NCBI RefSeq assembly: GCF_010111755.1
Contig: NC_088956.1
Location: forward strand, 620,001 to 684,000
Reading direction: 5' to 3'
Source: Nakaseomyces glabratus
Lineage: Eukaryota > Ascomycota > Saccharomycetes > Saccharomycetales > Saccharomycetaceae
DNA: 64,000 bases
Shown here: piece by piece, positions 20,050-28,258 of the stretch
Layout: the number at the start of each line of letters is the position of its first letter
Position numbering within the stretch: the stretch's first letter is position 1
Notes under the pieces: model-generated
What the model was told of the DNA's origin: nothing
Seen by the model: only the letters and a program-made list of their open reading frames with translations
Databases searched by the model: none
Translations under genes and position numbers: made by a program

Positions 20050-21399
20050 TTATTCCGCAAGAATTTCCTCCTGAATGGATTCCTTTACTTCATTAGGTGG
20101 TTGTACTTCATTGTTAGTATCTTCTTCAAGAGGTACTTCCCACTGATGGCTATCTGGTATGAAGGCACAATCATAAATAGTTTGAAAAAATGACTGAAAA
20201 TCATCCCAGAGATTCCATTTCTCTAAATCTTTTTTTCCTAGATTCATTAATAATCTGTAATTCATTATTAATTGATTGTTAGAGTTAAAAACGGTTAAAA
20301 ATTCGGTCATGCTTCCCTTTATATTTAAGGCCACAGCAATTTCATCGGCTATAAGCTCTAGGTCATTTTTTAGAGAATCATCTTGATTTTGGTCGTTTTT
20401 TATCATTTTGTAGAGAGAAACTTCCAATAATTTATTTATACTCAATATCTTATCCTCTAAATCAAGTTTCATTTCGGAGTGTCTATCACCACTTTTCTTG
20501 GAAATGCTTTTTTTAACAACAGCGCTTAGACACTTCCCTATTTCAGTCTCTTGAGGTCCCAGACCAACTATTGACCAGTCGTCATCATCTTCATATTTGT
20601 AATATTCTTTTTCAGGAATTTTAGGTTTTATGGCCTTTGTCTTTTTAGTTTGTACTTTTTTAGAAATTTGTTCTTTCCTTGTTCTTTTGTTCGGTGTTTC
20701 AATTATGTCTTCTAAGGCATGAAGTTGATCTCTTTTACTATTTGTTTGTTTGGCTCTGGTCCTAGTCCTTCTACCAGCCTCACCAATATCATCTTCGTCT
20801 ACACTTGACTCTAATTTTTTCCTTTGCCTGCTTGAAGATCTCATTGGCTTGATTTTGGCATTTTTACTTCGACTTCTTCTAGTAGTTGCAGGTTCTTCAA
20901 AATCATCTTCAATATATTCATCTTCATCTGGTTTACCCATTGATCCATATTCAACAAATTCCCACACATCAATGCCTGAAGAGCCTTTCATTGCCATTTC
21001 ATAAGCCGGAATAAGTTTCTTATTTTTCTTCGTTTTGCTTGCGAGCCATTCCTGGCATTCCTCTACTGACAAAGGTTGCATATCTGATTGTTTCACCCAT
21101 ATATACGAATCGTCACACATGAATTTTACGCAGTACAGCGATGGTTGTTCCTTGTTCTTTTTGAATTTCAAAACCTTAGAATATATTATATAGTCGTTTG
21201 GATCATAATCACTGCCAAACTCTTCATCTGGAGTACTATCTTGATCTTCTTTAGTTTCTGCCTTGTCAACTGAAATACGTGATCTGATCTTCCATACATT
21301 TTCAGGTATGAGCTCTTTTGGAATAACCATTGCAGGCCATGCTGGGAAGCCCTTAACTTTGGCCAGTACCACATCTGTAGGCTGGTATATGTTTGGCAT
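20050..21399 (-). CDS. IOC4: ISWI chromatin remodeller subunit Ioc4 (PWWP domain)
   Basis: 449 residues from the first ATG at 21399; a longer reading would need a TTG start at 21408. The N-terminus begins MPNIYQPTDVVLAKVKGFPA and continues WPAMVIPKE, a PWWP domain of roughly 100 residues, which in the family binds H3K36me3 nucleosomes. A Lys/Arg-rich, acidic middle region follows, then a helical C-terminal part. Ioc4 joins Ioc2 and Isw1 in the Isw1b complex that keeps nucleosomes over coding regions. In S. cerevisiae IOC4 also lies between MCM1 and NUP116. Confidence 0.92.
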   Translation of the reverse strand: MPNIYQPTDVVLAKVKGFPAWPAMVIPKELIPENVWKIRSRISVDKAETKEDQDSTPDEEFGSDYDPNDYIIYSKVLKFKKNKEQPSLYCVKFMCDDSYIWVKQSDMQPLSVEECQEWLASKTKKNKKLIPAYEMAMKGSSGIDVWEFVEYGSMGKPDEDEYIEDDFEEPATTRRSRSKNAKIKPMRSSSRQRKKLESSVDEDDIGEAGRRTRTRAKQTNSKRDQLHALEDIIETPNKRTRKEQISKKVQTKKTKAIKPKIPEKEYYKYEDDDDWSIVGLGPQETEIGKCLSAVVKKSISKKSGDRHSEMKLDLEDKILSINKLLEVSLYKMIKNDQNQDDSLKNDLELIADEIAVALNIKGSMTEFLTVFNSNNQLIMNYRLLMNLGKKDLEKWNLWDDFQSFFQTIYDCAFIPDSHQWEVPLEEDTNNEVQPPNEVKESIQEEILAE

Positions 21400-22050
21400 A
21401 ATGCTCAATTAAAAAGACTGATCCTATAGTTTGGTGGTTAATTGAAATACAAAAGCCTTCAGCAACTTCTTTGTCTTTGCGTTCTTAGTTACCAGAGCAA
21501 GTCTTCACAGAATATGTTGATGTAGATTTTGTTCACAATCTGTGTTTATCAACTGCCTAGCTTCCAAATAAAATGGTAAAGGTTTTCCTATGAAGGATGT
21601 TTTGGATGTAGTTACTACTATGGACTCGGGTTATGATCCATTTGCTAGGCAATTTAATATACAGTTAATCGCTATTACTGAACATTTGACATTTCGTGAT
21701 GGTGGAAACAAAGTAAGTCGTCGAATATGATTTTATTGGAACAAAGTATAAGATCAAGGCCAACCAGCAATAAGTATTTATATCCCTAAATGGTCAAGAC
21801 TATAAGGTATTGTACTTTCTCATTATTTTTATACAAAATAGCACATATTAATAATATTTTCAGTGAAGATAAAAATAAGAGGAGTTGATATGATTCATGT
21901 GTATGTGTTTGTGATAAAAAAATAATTAGTATGTACTCTATTTGTAAGATTGTGCTATATAAGAAAGACGTTATCTTTCTGAGGGTTATATTTTAAGTGA
22001 AATGTTTGTACTTTGTGAGTTGATCCAACATATAACCAGTAGAGTCCTCT
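21400..22050. other. IOC4 promoter / MCM1 3' flank
   Basis: 650 bp containing the IOC4 upstream region and the candidate small ORF at 21590-21730. The rest, up to the MCM1 stop at 22051, is AT-rich with no recognised element. Confidence 0.5.
21590..21730 (+). CDS. Candidate small ORF, possibly frameshifted; product unknown
   Basis: 46 codons from ATG at 21590 to TGA at 21730. The peptide begins MKDVLDVVTTMDSGYDPFAR and continues with a soluble-domain-like composition, up to the DGGNK at residues 37-41. From 21715 the -1 frame stays open for 24 more codons, ending NKYLYP and a stop at 21787-21789, and is also protein-like. A real product of roughly 65 residues with a 2-nt insertion or an unrecognised shift is therefore possible. 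No slippery heptamer or branch-point sequence is visible; GTAAGT at 21713 could be a variant splice donor. S. cerevisiae has a small conserved ORF near NUP100 (YKL068W-A), but I could not confirm similarity. It is divergent from IOC4. Confidence 0.35.
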   Translation: MKDVLDVVTTMDSGYDPFARQFNIQLIAITEHLTFRDGGNKVSRRI

Positions 22051-22707
22051 TCACCCATAATGAGCCTGTTGATCTTGGAAGTATTGTTGATAGACAGAAT
22101 TCTGTTCTTCGTTCAAGTAATGGTTGTACTGGTTTGGACCCTTGCCCTGTTGTTGTAAGTGCATGTCTTGTCCATTAGCAAATCCTGGTGCACCACCTTG
22201 GCCATTCATTTCCGGTACATGACCTTTATCGTCATGAGAGTATGCTACTTGTTCTTGATGTACCTGCATGTGTTGTTGATCCATAGGAGCGTTATTTTTT
22301 TGAGTATGAGGTTGTTTGTTCTGCTCTGCAATTTGTTCTTGGTGTTGGTTTTGAGGTTGCTGGCCCTGTTGCATCGATGTGTCGAATTCCTCTTCTTCTT
22401 CTTCCTCATCGTCATCGGGAGCATTCAAACACGCTTGAATCAAGTTTCTACCTTCCTGTTGTGTGACAATGGGTTCGAATTTTGGAGTACTGAAGGTGTA
22501 AACGAGACCAGTCTCAGATACAACTAGCAACAGTACTTGTGTCCCTGTAAGCACAGAAAGCTCAAAGGCTTTCTTCATGATACCATGCTTTCTCTTTGAG
22601 AAAGTGACATGTCTTCTAGTCTTGTTCTCTATAAACTTGATCTCAATCTTTCTTCTTTCTCTTTGTCCTCCAGTTGGAGTAGAAGTATCTTCATCTATAT
22701 CTGACAT
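22051..22707 (-). CDS. MCM1: MADS-box transcription factor Mcm1
   Basis: 218 residues, shorter than S. cerevisiae Mcm1 (286) mainly in the C-terminal Gln-rich tail. The MADS domain (about residues 18-77, including IEIKFIENKTRRHVTFSKRK and HGIMKKAFELSVLTGTQVLL) is nearly identical to S. cerevisiae Mcm1. An acidic patch (DDDEEEEEEE) and a Gln/His-rich tail follow. Mcm1 is an essential homodimer binding CC(A/T)6GG. It works with Alpha1, Alpha2, Ste12, Fkh2 and Arg80/Arg81 in mating, cell cycle and arginine regulation. ARG80 lies directly upstream on the same strand, as the tandem pair does in S. cerevisiae. Confidence 0.97.
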   Translation of the reverse strand: MSDIDEDTSTPTGGQRERRKIEIKFIENKTRRHVTFSKRKHGIMKKAFELSVLTGTQVLLLVVSETGLVYTFSTPKFEPIVTQQEGRNLIQACLNAPDDDEEEEEEEFDTSMQQGQQPQNQHQEQIAEQNKQPHTQKNNAPMDQQHMQVHQEQVAYSHDDKGHVPEMNGQGGAPGFANGQDMHLQQQGKGPNQYNHYLNEEQNSVYQQYFQDQQAHYG

Positions 22708-23505
22708 GCTGAGTTTTTTTTAGGTTTGATGATTATATGTACCCCTCGTCTTATAGTCTTCTTTGTTAGCGTACAGAGTGTATAGTCTTCCAGATCAAAT
22801 ATTTCTAACGGTACCAAGACAGTTTTCGGAAAGAAGGAAAATAAGAAATTTAAATAGCCCTGCTATAAATTTTATCCTCAACACGTATCAGCTGCCCAAA
22901 GTCTATCGTATACCAATGTGTATACGCGTTCTTCACACCACTATCTTGAGTCCTCCTCGTGATATAGTCCGGAAAGAGATATTTATCTACTTCCAGTTTT
23001 GCTTGGTTGATAGTTCAAAAACAAAATAATGACTTTCCCTTGCAATAGTGTAAAAAGAGTAGTATTAATGTATCCGAACAGAACATGCAATCAGGCCCAC
23101 AAAAGATAGAAAGACTGAATGAAAACTTTTTGCAGAAATTGCTTATAATGGTTGAACGAATCGATTCGAGCAGATCATCGCGATTTTCGTCTTTTTTCCT
23201 CTTTGAAATCACCGGATTTCCTCTCAGCACGCAGTAGCTGTGGACTAGTCAGTCACATGATACACTATTTTATATGGGTATTCTCACAGTTGCTTGTTAA
23301 GCTGTATTAAATGTGCTATATCTATTGTTAGTGATACGTTTATTAATGTATAGTGTATTATTTAATGCTTTTTTTTATTTGAACTGCAGATGCTGTTTCT
23401 CTATTAGTAGCCCCGAGGGTCAGGAGTGTTTAATGTTACAACTACGAAAACACCAGTGTTCTATCGTTTATTCTATGCTAGGGTTGAAATGGGGAACAAA
23501 ATGGT
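22708..23505. other. MCM1 promoter / ARG80 3' flank
   Basis: 798 bp with no supportable gene. The ORF at 22763-23029 starts with TTG and lies in the promoter, and the one at 23313-23543 overlaps the ARG80 end. No clear Mcm1 palindrome was identified. Confidence 0.5.
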
Positions 23506-24102
23506 CTAAGTGCTATTATCCTGGTTTAAGCACCTTCGTATGAGCTCCTTGCCAGGGTCATCCCTGATCAGAGGCTGTAAGCTGGGTGTAGCGAACGTGT
23601 ATACTAGACCCTTGGGGGACAATATCAGCAGAAGAACGTTCGCGCCCGTCATTACCGCTAGCTCATAGGCCTTCTTCATAATCCCGTGTCGCCTCTTTGC
23701 GAACGTCACATGCCGCCTAGTTGTGTTCTCTATATATTTTAACGGAGCTTTGCGTCGTTTCCCGACGGCAGAAGATGGCGTGCTCACCTCTTCGTCTTCG
23801 TCATCATTCTCGTTCTCATTCTCATTCTCTTGCTCATTCTCAATCTCATGCTCGTTCCCGTTCCCATTACCTTTATCGCTATAGTCCCGCGTGCCTCTCA
23901 CCTCATCTCCTCCGCCCACCGTAGGTCTCTGCCCTGGCATATGCGCTGGCATTTGCACCTGCCGCTGTGGCCGCTGATCCTGCCTCTGACCCTGTATCCC
24001 AGGCATCCCAGGCATCCCAGGCATCTTCCCAAGGTCAGGGTCGAGGTTAATGTGGTCGCTCGACGATATAGGGCTAATCCCAAATAAAGACTGTGAGTTC
24101 AT
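23506..24102 (-). CDS. ARG80: Arginine regulatory MADS-box protein Arg80
   Basis: 198 residues from the first ATG at 24102; an upstream TTG would add nine. The N-terminus has a GMPGMPGMPG repeat, Gln/Pro-rich sequence and an acidic Asn/Glu run. The MADS domain occupies about residues 115-172 and matches Arg80 better than Mcm1 (HVTFAKRRHGIMKKAYELAV). At residues 123-129 it reads YIENTTR where Mcm1 and S. cerevisiae Arg80 have IENKTR, so a conserved Lys is replaced by Thr. Arg80 pairs with Mcm1, Arg81 and Arg82 to repress arginine-synthetic and induce catabolic genes. The gene is noticeably GC-richer than MCM1. Confidence 0.9.
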   Translation of the reverse strand: MNSQSLFGISPISSSDHINLDPDLGKMPGMPGMPGIQGQRQDQRPQRQVQMPAHMPGQRPTVGGGDEVRGTRDYSDKGNGNGNEHEIENEQENENENENDDEDEEVSTPSSAVGKRRKAPLKYIENTTRRHVTFAKRRHGIMKKAYELAVMTGANVLLLILSPKGLVYTFATPSLQPLIRDDPGKELIRRCLNQDNST

Positions 24103-24366
24103 CTCTAGCAGTAGGATCTCGATGGCCAAAATACAGAAACCAATAAAAACTTAGTAACAGCCTTAAAGTACTTGCAAATAAAACCTTGTCTACTCGGTGA
24201 TACGAACGCCCAAACGAGTATCAAAAGTAGCAAAGAATGCATATGAGCATCGATCCTGCTACTGTTCTTATATTATGCCACAACAGAGCTTCACCTATAA
24301 ATGATAATGTCAGTATTATACGTTTATACGTAGTGTAATGGGCATCAGGAGCAAAAAAAAAAAAAT

Positions 24367-24464
24367 TGCGATTTCTGTGGATCGAACACAGGACCTCCAG
24401 ATAACTTGTTGACCGAAGTTTTCGAATCTTCAGTCTGGCGCTCTCCCAACTGAGCTAAAACCGC
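24367..24464 (-). tRNA. tRNA-Phe (anticodon GAA), with intron
   Basis: On the minus strand it starts GCGGTTTTAGCTCAGTTGGG and ends with the T arm GTTCGATCCAC and AAATCGCA, with 7-bp acceptor pairing. Anticodon GAA is followed by G37, then an intron of about 25 nt containing ACTTCGGTCAA, which can pair with the anticodon loop as in S. cerevisiae tRNA-Phe. The mature length is 73. A long A-run on the plus strand just before 24366 gives the minus-strand terminator. Confidence 0.98.
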
Positions 24465-24809
24465 TTAGTAAATTTGTTGAAGGGTTGATAAATTCTAGGC
24501 TCCCCATGCTTACGTTTCTCTTGGTCATGTGATGTCGTTTATTTTGTCTTTTGTGTTTTTAACGTTTGGGTGTTGGAGCGTCAATGCTTCTAGTCATGAT
24601 TGACCAGATTTTAATCTTTAAATTCTTTTAATGTTCATTATGTAGTTTCAAAATATCAACTATTAATGCACAAGATATTCATTACTAAGTGGGGTAGTTA
24701 TTAGAGAAATCACGATTTTTTGTAATATGCAATACTGGTTTGTGATATGCTGCGGTACAAGAATATATATCATTATAAAAAAATGTCTTAAATACTGTGC
24801 AGAATAAAT
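24465..24809. other. tRNA-Phe upstream flank / STB2 3' flank
   Basis: 345 bp of AT-rich DNA without a recognised element. It is the right-hand breakpoint region of the inverted ARG80-to-fRMsr block. Confidence 0.5.
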
Positions 24810-27494
24810 TTATTTGTCCTTCTGGAACATGCCGTCGAATAACCAGGATACCCATCCCGATATATCATTCTTTAAGTTGTTATAGAAATCTTTGCTGATA
24901 ACTTTCAGACAGTAAGATTGGTAACAGGGGTGTGCTTTATTATACCTGTCAATGATGTACTGGTCAAACTCTTCCTTTGTGCCGACATCAGCAGTGTCTA
25001 TGTGTATGGTGCTGTGCCCAATGTTCATAGTGTTTCTGACGGTGTCAAGTTTCCTTTGAAATTGCTGAATGGCCTCTTCCACATCTCTAACACGCAGATC
25101 TAAGATTCTAACATCGTATTTTAGTTTTGAGCACAAGGAGTTTAATTCACGCATATCGTTCAGCAGAAAATTCTGCTTGATTTCAATGCCATCGTACTTA
25201 TTCTGAAACGCTCTGGCAGCATGGACATACTTGTAAAACAGATCCCCTGACACTTTCAAAAGATCTTGCATTCTCTTTTCTTCCATGTAACATGTTTTCT
25301 TTGTCATAATAGAGTAGTATCCATGCTGCATGTCTTCTATTTGAGCTTCTGCCTTCGTTTCCCTCTGTATCTTCTTCAAATCCCTTGCCAGTCTGACAAC
25401 AGAGGGGTCGAATGGTAATGTCCACCTTTCTATCTGCTGTTGGATATCACTACATGAGATGGATCTATACAAAACTTCCGTACACTCTAAAACTCCAGTT
25501 TCTGATTCCTCCCTGAGAGTTTGTAGATTGGATGACGAACCTCTTCTGTAAAACTCAGAATGGTAAAGTTGATTCGTATTCAGGCCTGACTCATAATGAT
25601 GCTTGTCATAATTACAATACATAGACGACAAACTAACCGCCGAAGGCCCCTTACTCATAACATCATCCTCCTTTTCCGAACTACCCGCATCACTAGTTCT
25701 CCATGGCTTAGATGATACTGGATCACCCATATGCAAATCGTTTCCTATAATAGGAATATCTATCATATAATTTCCAAACATCTCACTAGTTTTCTTTTTA
25801 TTTTCCTCCTCATGAGCAAGCCGTAACTTCTCATTCAAATTGTTACATCTTTCCGTTTCCTCGTCAAGTTGCTTTTCCGGGTCCCCATTCTTATAAGAGT
25901 ACCCACAGAATTCTTTCTTGCAGATACGTCTTACGTCTTTTCTACGTGGCCTACCTTTGTTCTTCCACAATAAACCCAATGACCCGCATTGGATATGTTT
26001 GACAAAATTATCCATATCAGTAGATAGTACATTGTTTGCTAGCTGCACAACGTTACCTTTACCCCCGATGTCTTGAAACTTACACTTAACAGTCTTAGTT
26101 AATTTCTTAAATTCGTTTTTGGTCAATCTCGCTTCTTCTTGAAACAGTTTTTCTACTGTGGGCGGATCAAGAAACCCTTCATTTTCCTTCGTAGTTGTGC
26201 TATACTTCTTTTGAAAGTTGGAAACTCCTTGCCTAAAATCCTGCTCATCAAAGGGGTCCTTAGCAGGCATACAGTCGACCAGGATCAATTTGTAGAAACA
26301 GCTAAGAACAAGACTTAACATACTTGCAACAGTAGTTGGACCCAATGTGCCTTCATTTCTTGGTTTCTCAACCCCGAAATAGATTCTCCCGAAGACCAAC
26401 CACCATTGTTCGATGGCAGATTTTGTTCCCTCACTCAGCAAACCGTCCACAATATTCTTGTCCTTCCCTTTGAACAGGTTGAAGTAAGATAGGGATATCT
26501 GTATCAGTGTCACCATTTCCACAACTGGAGAGTAAAAGCCCGGCAAATCGTGGCCTTTCTTAGTTTTCCATAAAGATGCTGCAGGTGGTGTCCTCTCTTG
26601 CATTGTTCTCTTTGAGAATGTTAGAGGGTGGTGCTCCTCGTCGCCTCTTCCGCTGAAGGGGTCTTCGAGGCTTCTCTTATGAGAAAGTAGATGCGCCTCT
26701 GTGGTTGGATCCTGGTACTGTTGTGAGCCTACCTGATCAGTGGTGACGACGTCCTTTATGGGGATCTTGAACAGCTGTGAGAATTTGTTCATAGCGGAGC
26801 TAGCGGGTGCACTCAGCAGCAGGGCTGATCTGCCAGTGCAATGCAGTTTCTTCAAGTCGAAGTTCGTCTTGAAGTCGTGCCACACACTTCTCAAGTCACC
26901 GCACTCTACATGCAGCAAGGACAGTTTCGAGGACATCGCCGACAAGTTAGTGACGAATATGCAACCTTTCGAGATGAACTTCGGCTGCGTGAACGGCAGA
27001 AGCTCCTCGTAGTATCTCTTGAATCTGTGTGGCCAGAAGTGAGGGTCTCGGTTCAACACCACCCGCACCGCAGATATCACGTCCTGGGTGTTCCCCGTGT
27101 ACGAGCTGATCACCGCGCTCAGCTTCCTCTCCGCTATCCACTGCTCCACTATGTATATCTCAAACCCTTGCACTGTGATCTCATCGTAGTACACATCCTT
27201 GTAGGACTCTATCCCGATGTTGTACAGCGCCCGCATATCCGGGAAGATGAAACTAGTCAGCTGCGGCTCAATCTGCGGCATCACCAGCGCACCTTCCGCC
27301 CGCTCAGCACTCTTTCCATCGCTCAAATTTGTTGTGTTGTAAGCTGTGTTGTAAGCTGTGTTGTATGTTGTGTTGTATGTAGTGTTACTTTTTGTAGTCT
27401 TGGTACTCGTTGTCCGCACATGCACATTGTGCACATCGTGCACATCGTTCCCGACCCGCAGTATGTGCTCCCCACTCCAGTCAGAGTCTTTCAT
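24810..27494 (-). CDS. STB2: Sin3-binding protein Stb2 (STB2/STB6 family)
   Basis: 894 residues (S. cerevisiae Stb2 has 850). Only family-level recognition is possible: long conserved blocks such as LPGFYSPVVEMVTLIQ, EQWWLVFGRIYFGVEKPRNE and WKNKGRPRRKDVRRICKKEF place it with Stb2/Stb6. A C-terminal coiled-coil stretch (about 770-835) precedes a conserved tail. In S. cerevisiae Stb2 interacts with Sin3 in a two-hybrid assay, and the molecular role is poorly known. Near the N-terminus (about residues 36-55) is a repeated (T/A)YNT tetrapeptide encoded by a tandem repeat. Divergence from STV1 matches YMR053C-YMR054W. The 5' 600 bp are much more GC-rich than the rest. Confidence 0.9.
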   Translation of the reverse strand: MKDSDWSGEHILRVGNDVHDVHNVHVRTTSTKTTKSNTTYNTTYNTAYNTAYNTTNLSDGKSAERAEGALVMPQIEPQLTSFIFPDMRALYNIGIESYKDVYYDEITVQGFEIYIVEQWIAERKLSAVISSYTGNTQDVISAVRVVLNRDPHFWPHRFKRYYEELLPFTQPKFISKGCIFVTNLSAMSSKLSLLHVECGDLRSVWHDFKTNFDLKKLHCTGRSALLLSAPASSAMNKFSQLFKIPIKDVVTTDQVGSQQYQDPTTEAHLLSHKRSLEDPFSGRGDEEHHPLTFSKRTMQERTPPAASLWKTKKGHDLPGFYSPVVEMVTLIQISLSYFNLFKGKDKNIVDGLLSEGTKSAIEQWWLVFGRIYFGVEKPRNEGTLGPTTVASMLSLVLSCFYKLILVDCMPAKDPFDEQDFRQGVSNFQKKYSTTTKENEGFLDPPTVEKLFQEEARLTKNEFKKLTKTVKCKFQDIGGKGNVVQLANNVLSTDMDNFVKHIQCGSLGLLWKNKGRPRRKDVRRICKKEFCGYSYKNGDPEKQLDEETERCNNLNEKLRLAHEEENKKKTSEMFGNYMIDIPIIGNDLHMGDPVSSKPWRTSDAGSSEKEDDVMSKGPSAVSLSSMYCNYDKHHYESGLNTNQLYHSEFYRRGSSSNLQTLREESETGVLECTEVLYRSISCSDIQQQIERWTLPFDPSVVRLARDLKKIQRETKAEAQIEDMQHGYYSIMTKKTCYMEEKRMQDLLKVSGDLFYKYVHAARAFQNKYDGIEIKQNFLLNDMRELNSLCSKLKYDVRILDLRVRDVEEAIQQFQRKLDTVRNTMNIGHSTIHIDTADVGTKEEFDQYIIDRYNKAHPCYQSYCLKVISKDFYNNLKNDISGWVSWLFDGMFQKDK

Positions 27495-27803
27495 ATGTAT
27501 TTTGGGTATATGCGGTAGTAGGTGTAGATGATTATATTCTGGTACCCGCGGTATTTATACTTCCCTAGCAAGGCCCCCCCCGATCCACCGATCCACCGGC
27601 CCCCCCGCACTAGCCCTGGCCGGAGCTGTACTTCCCCCCACCCACACACACACATACACACGCACTGGGGGAAAGCCGGGGGTGAATCAGAGTATTGGTC
27701 AGGAGAAAAAGGCGGTGGGGGGGGAGTTGGATGACAGATTTGGGAGTGCAGAGACAACGACGTGTGGAGAGACAACAGCTTTGGGAAGAAGTCAATACCT
27801 CTA

Positions 27804-27811
27804 TTACCCGG
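27804..27811 (+). promoter_or_regulatory. Reb1 site (TTACCCGG)
   Basis: Exact match to the Reb1 consensus TTACCCG, roughly midway between the divergent STB2 and STV1 starts. Reb1 sites usually mark nucleosome-free promoter cores. Confidence 0.6.
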
Positions 27812-28048
27812 ACTTACCTCTTTTAGGGACGTGCAAACGTATATTGAAGACATCACGTTACCTATATTAGTGTACGAGACCATGTGATACCCACCGTCAC
27901 ATATGAGGCATATTACTAGATACGGTACATCACATGGATATACGTAAACAGTAACAACAAGTAACAATTCAATACGGAGAAAACACATGACACCAATTGT
28001 ATACAGTGATACACTCAGTCTCATTGCTTTTTAAGCCCCCCCGCGCGA

Positions 28049-28095
28049 GAGACACACAGAGCGAGACGCACACAGCGAGACGCACACAGCGAGAC
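28049..28095. repeat. 14-bp tandem repeat, about three copies
   Basis: GAGACACACAGAGC (28049-28062) is followed by two perfect copies of GAGACGCACACAGC (28063-28090) and the first five bases of a fourth. It lies 165-210 bp upstream of the STV1 ATG. Confidence 0.85.
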
Positions 28096-28258
28096 AAGTT
28101 ACTCGTCCAATGCTATCACCACCCATACAGATTCTGGCAATTTGCTTCTTTATGGGCTATCATCATATATAACTGCACTTCATTGAAGTTTTGCAATTGG
28201 GTTTGGCAAGACAGGAAGGTACCATCTGTATACAAGCAAAGCAGGACTAAGAAAAGAA

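Larger units (their letters stand above)
27495..28258. other. STB2-STV1 divergent promoter, GC-rich
   Basis: 764 bp with C-runs around 27570 and 27600, a CA microsatellite (27642-27664), a Reb1 site (27804-27811) and a 14-bp tandem repeat (28049-28095). The 177-codon minus frame at 27491-28024 is low-complexity shadow, not a gene. Confidence 0.65.

Noticed and set aside
26841..27518. 225-codon plus-strand ORF antisense to STB2
   Set aside because: Antisense shadow in the GC-rich 5' part of STB2, where few stops are expected.
27491..28024. 177-codon minus ORF in the STB2-STV1 promoter
   Set aside because: Low-complexity sequence in a GC-rich promoter with CA and C tracts; it overlaps the STB2 start and a Reb1 site.
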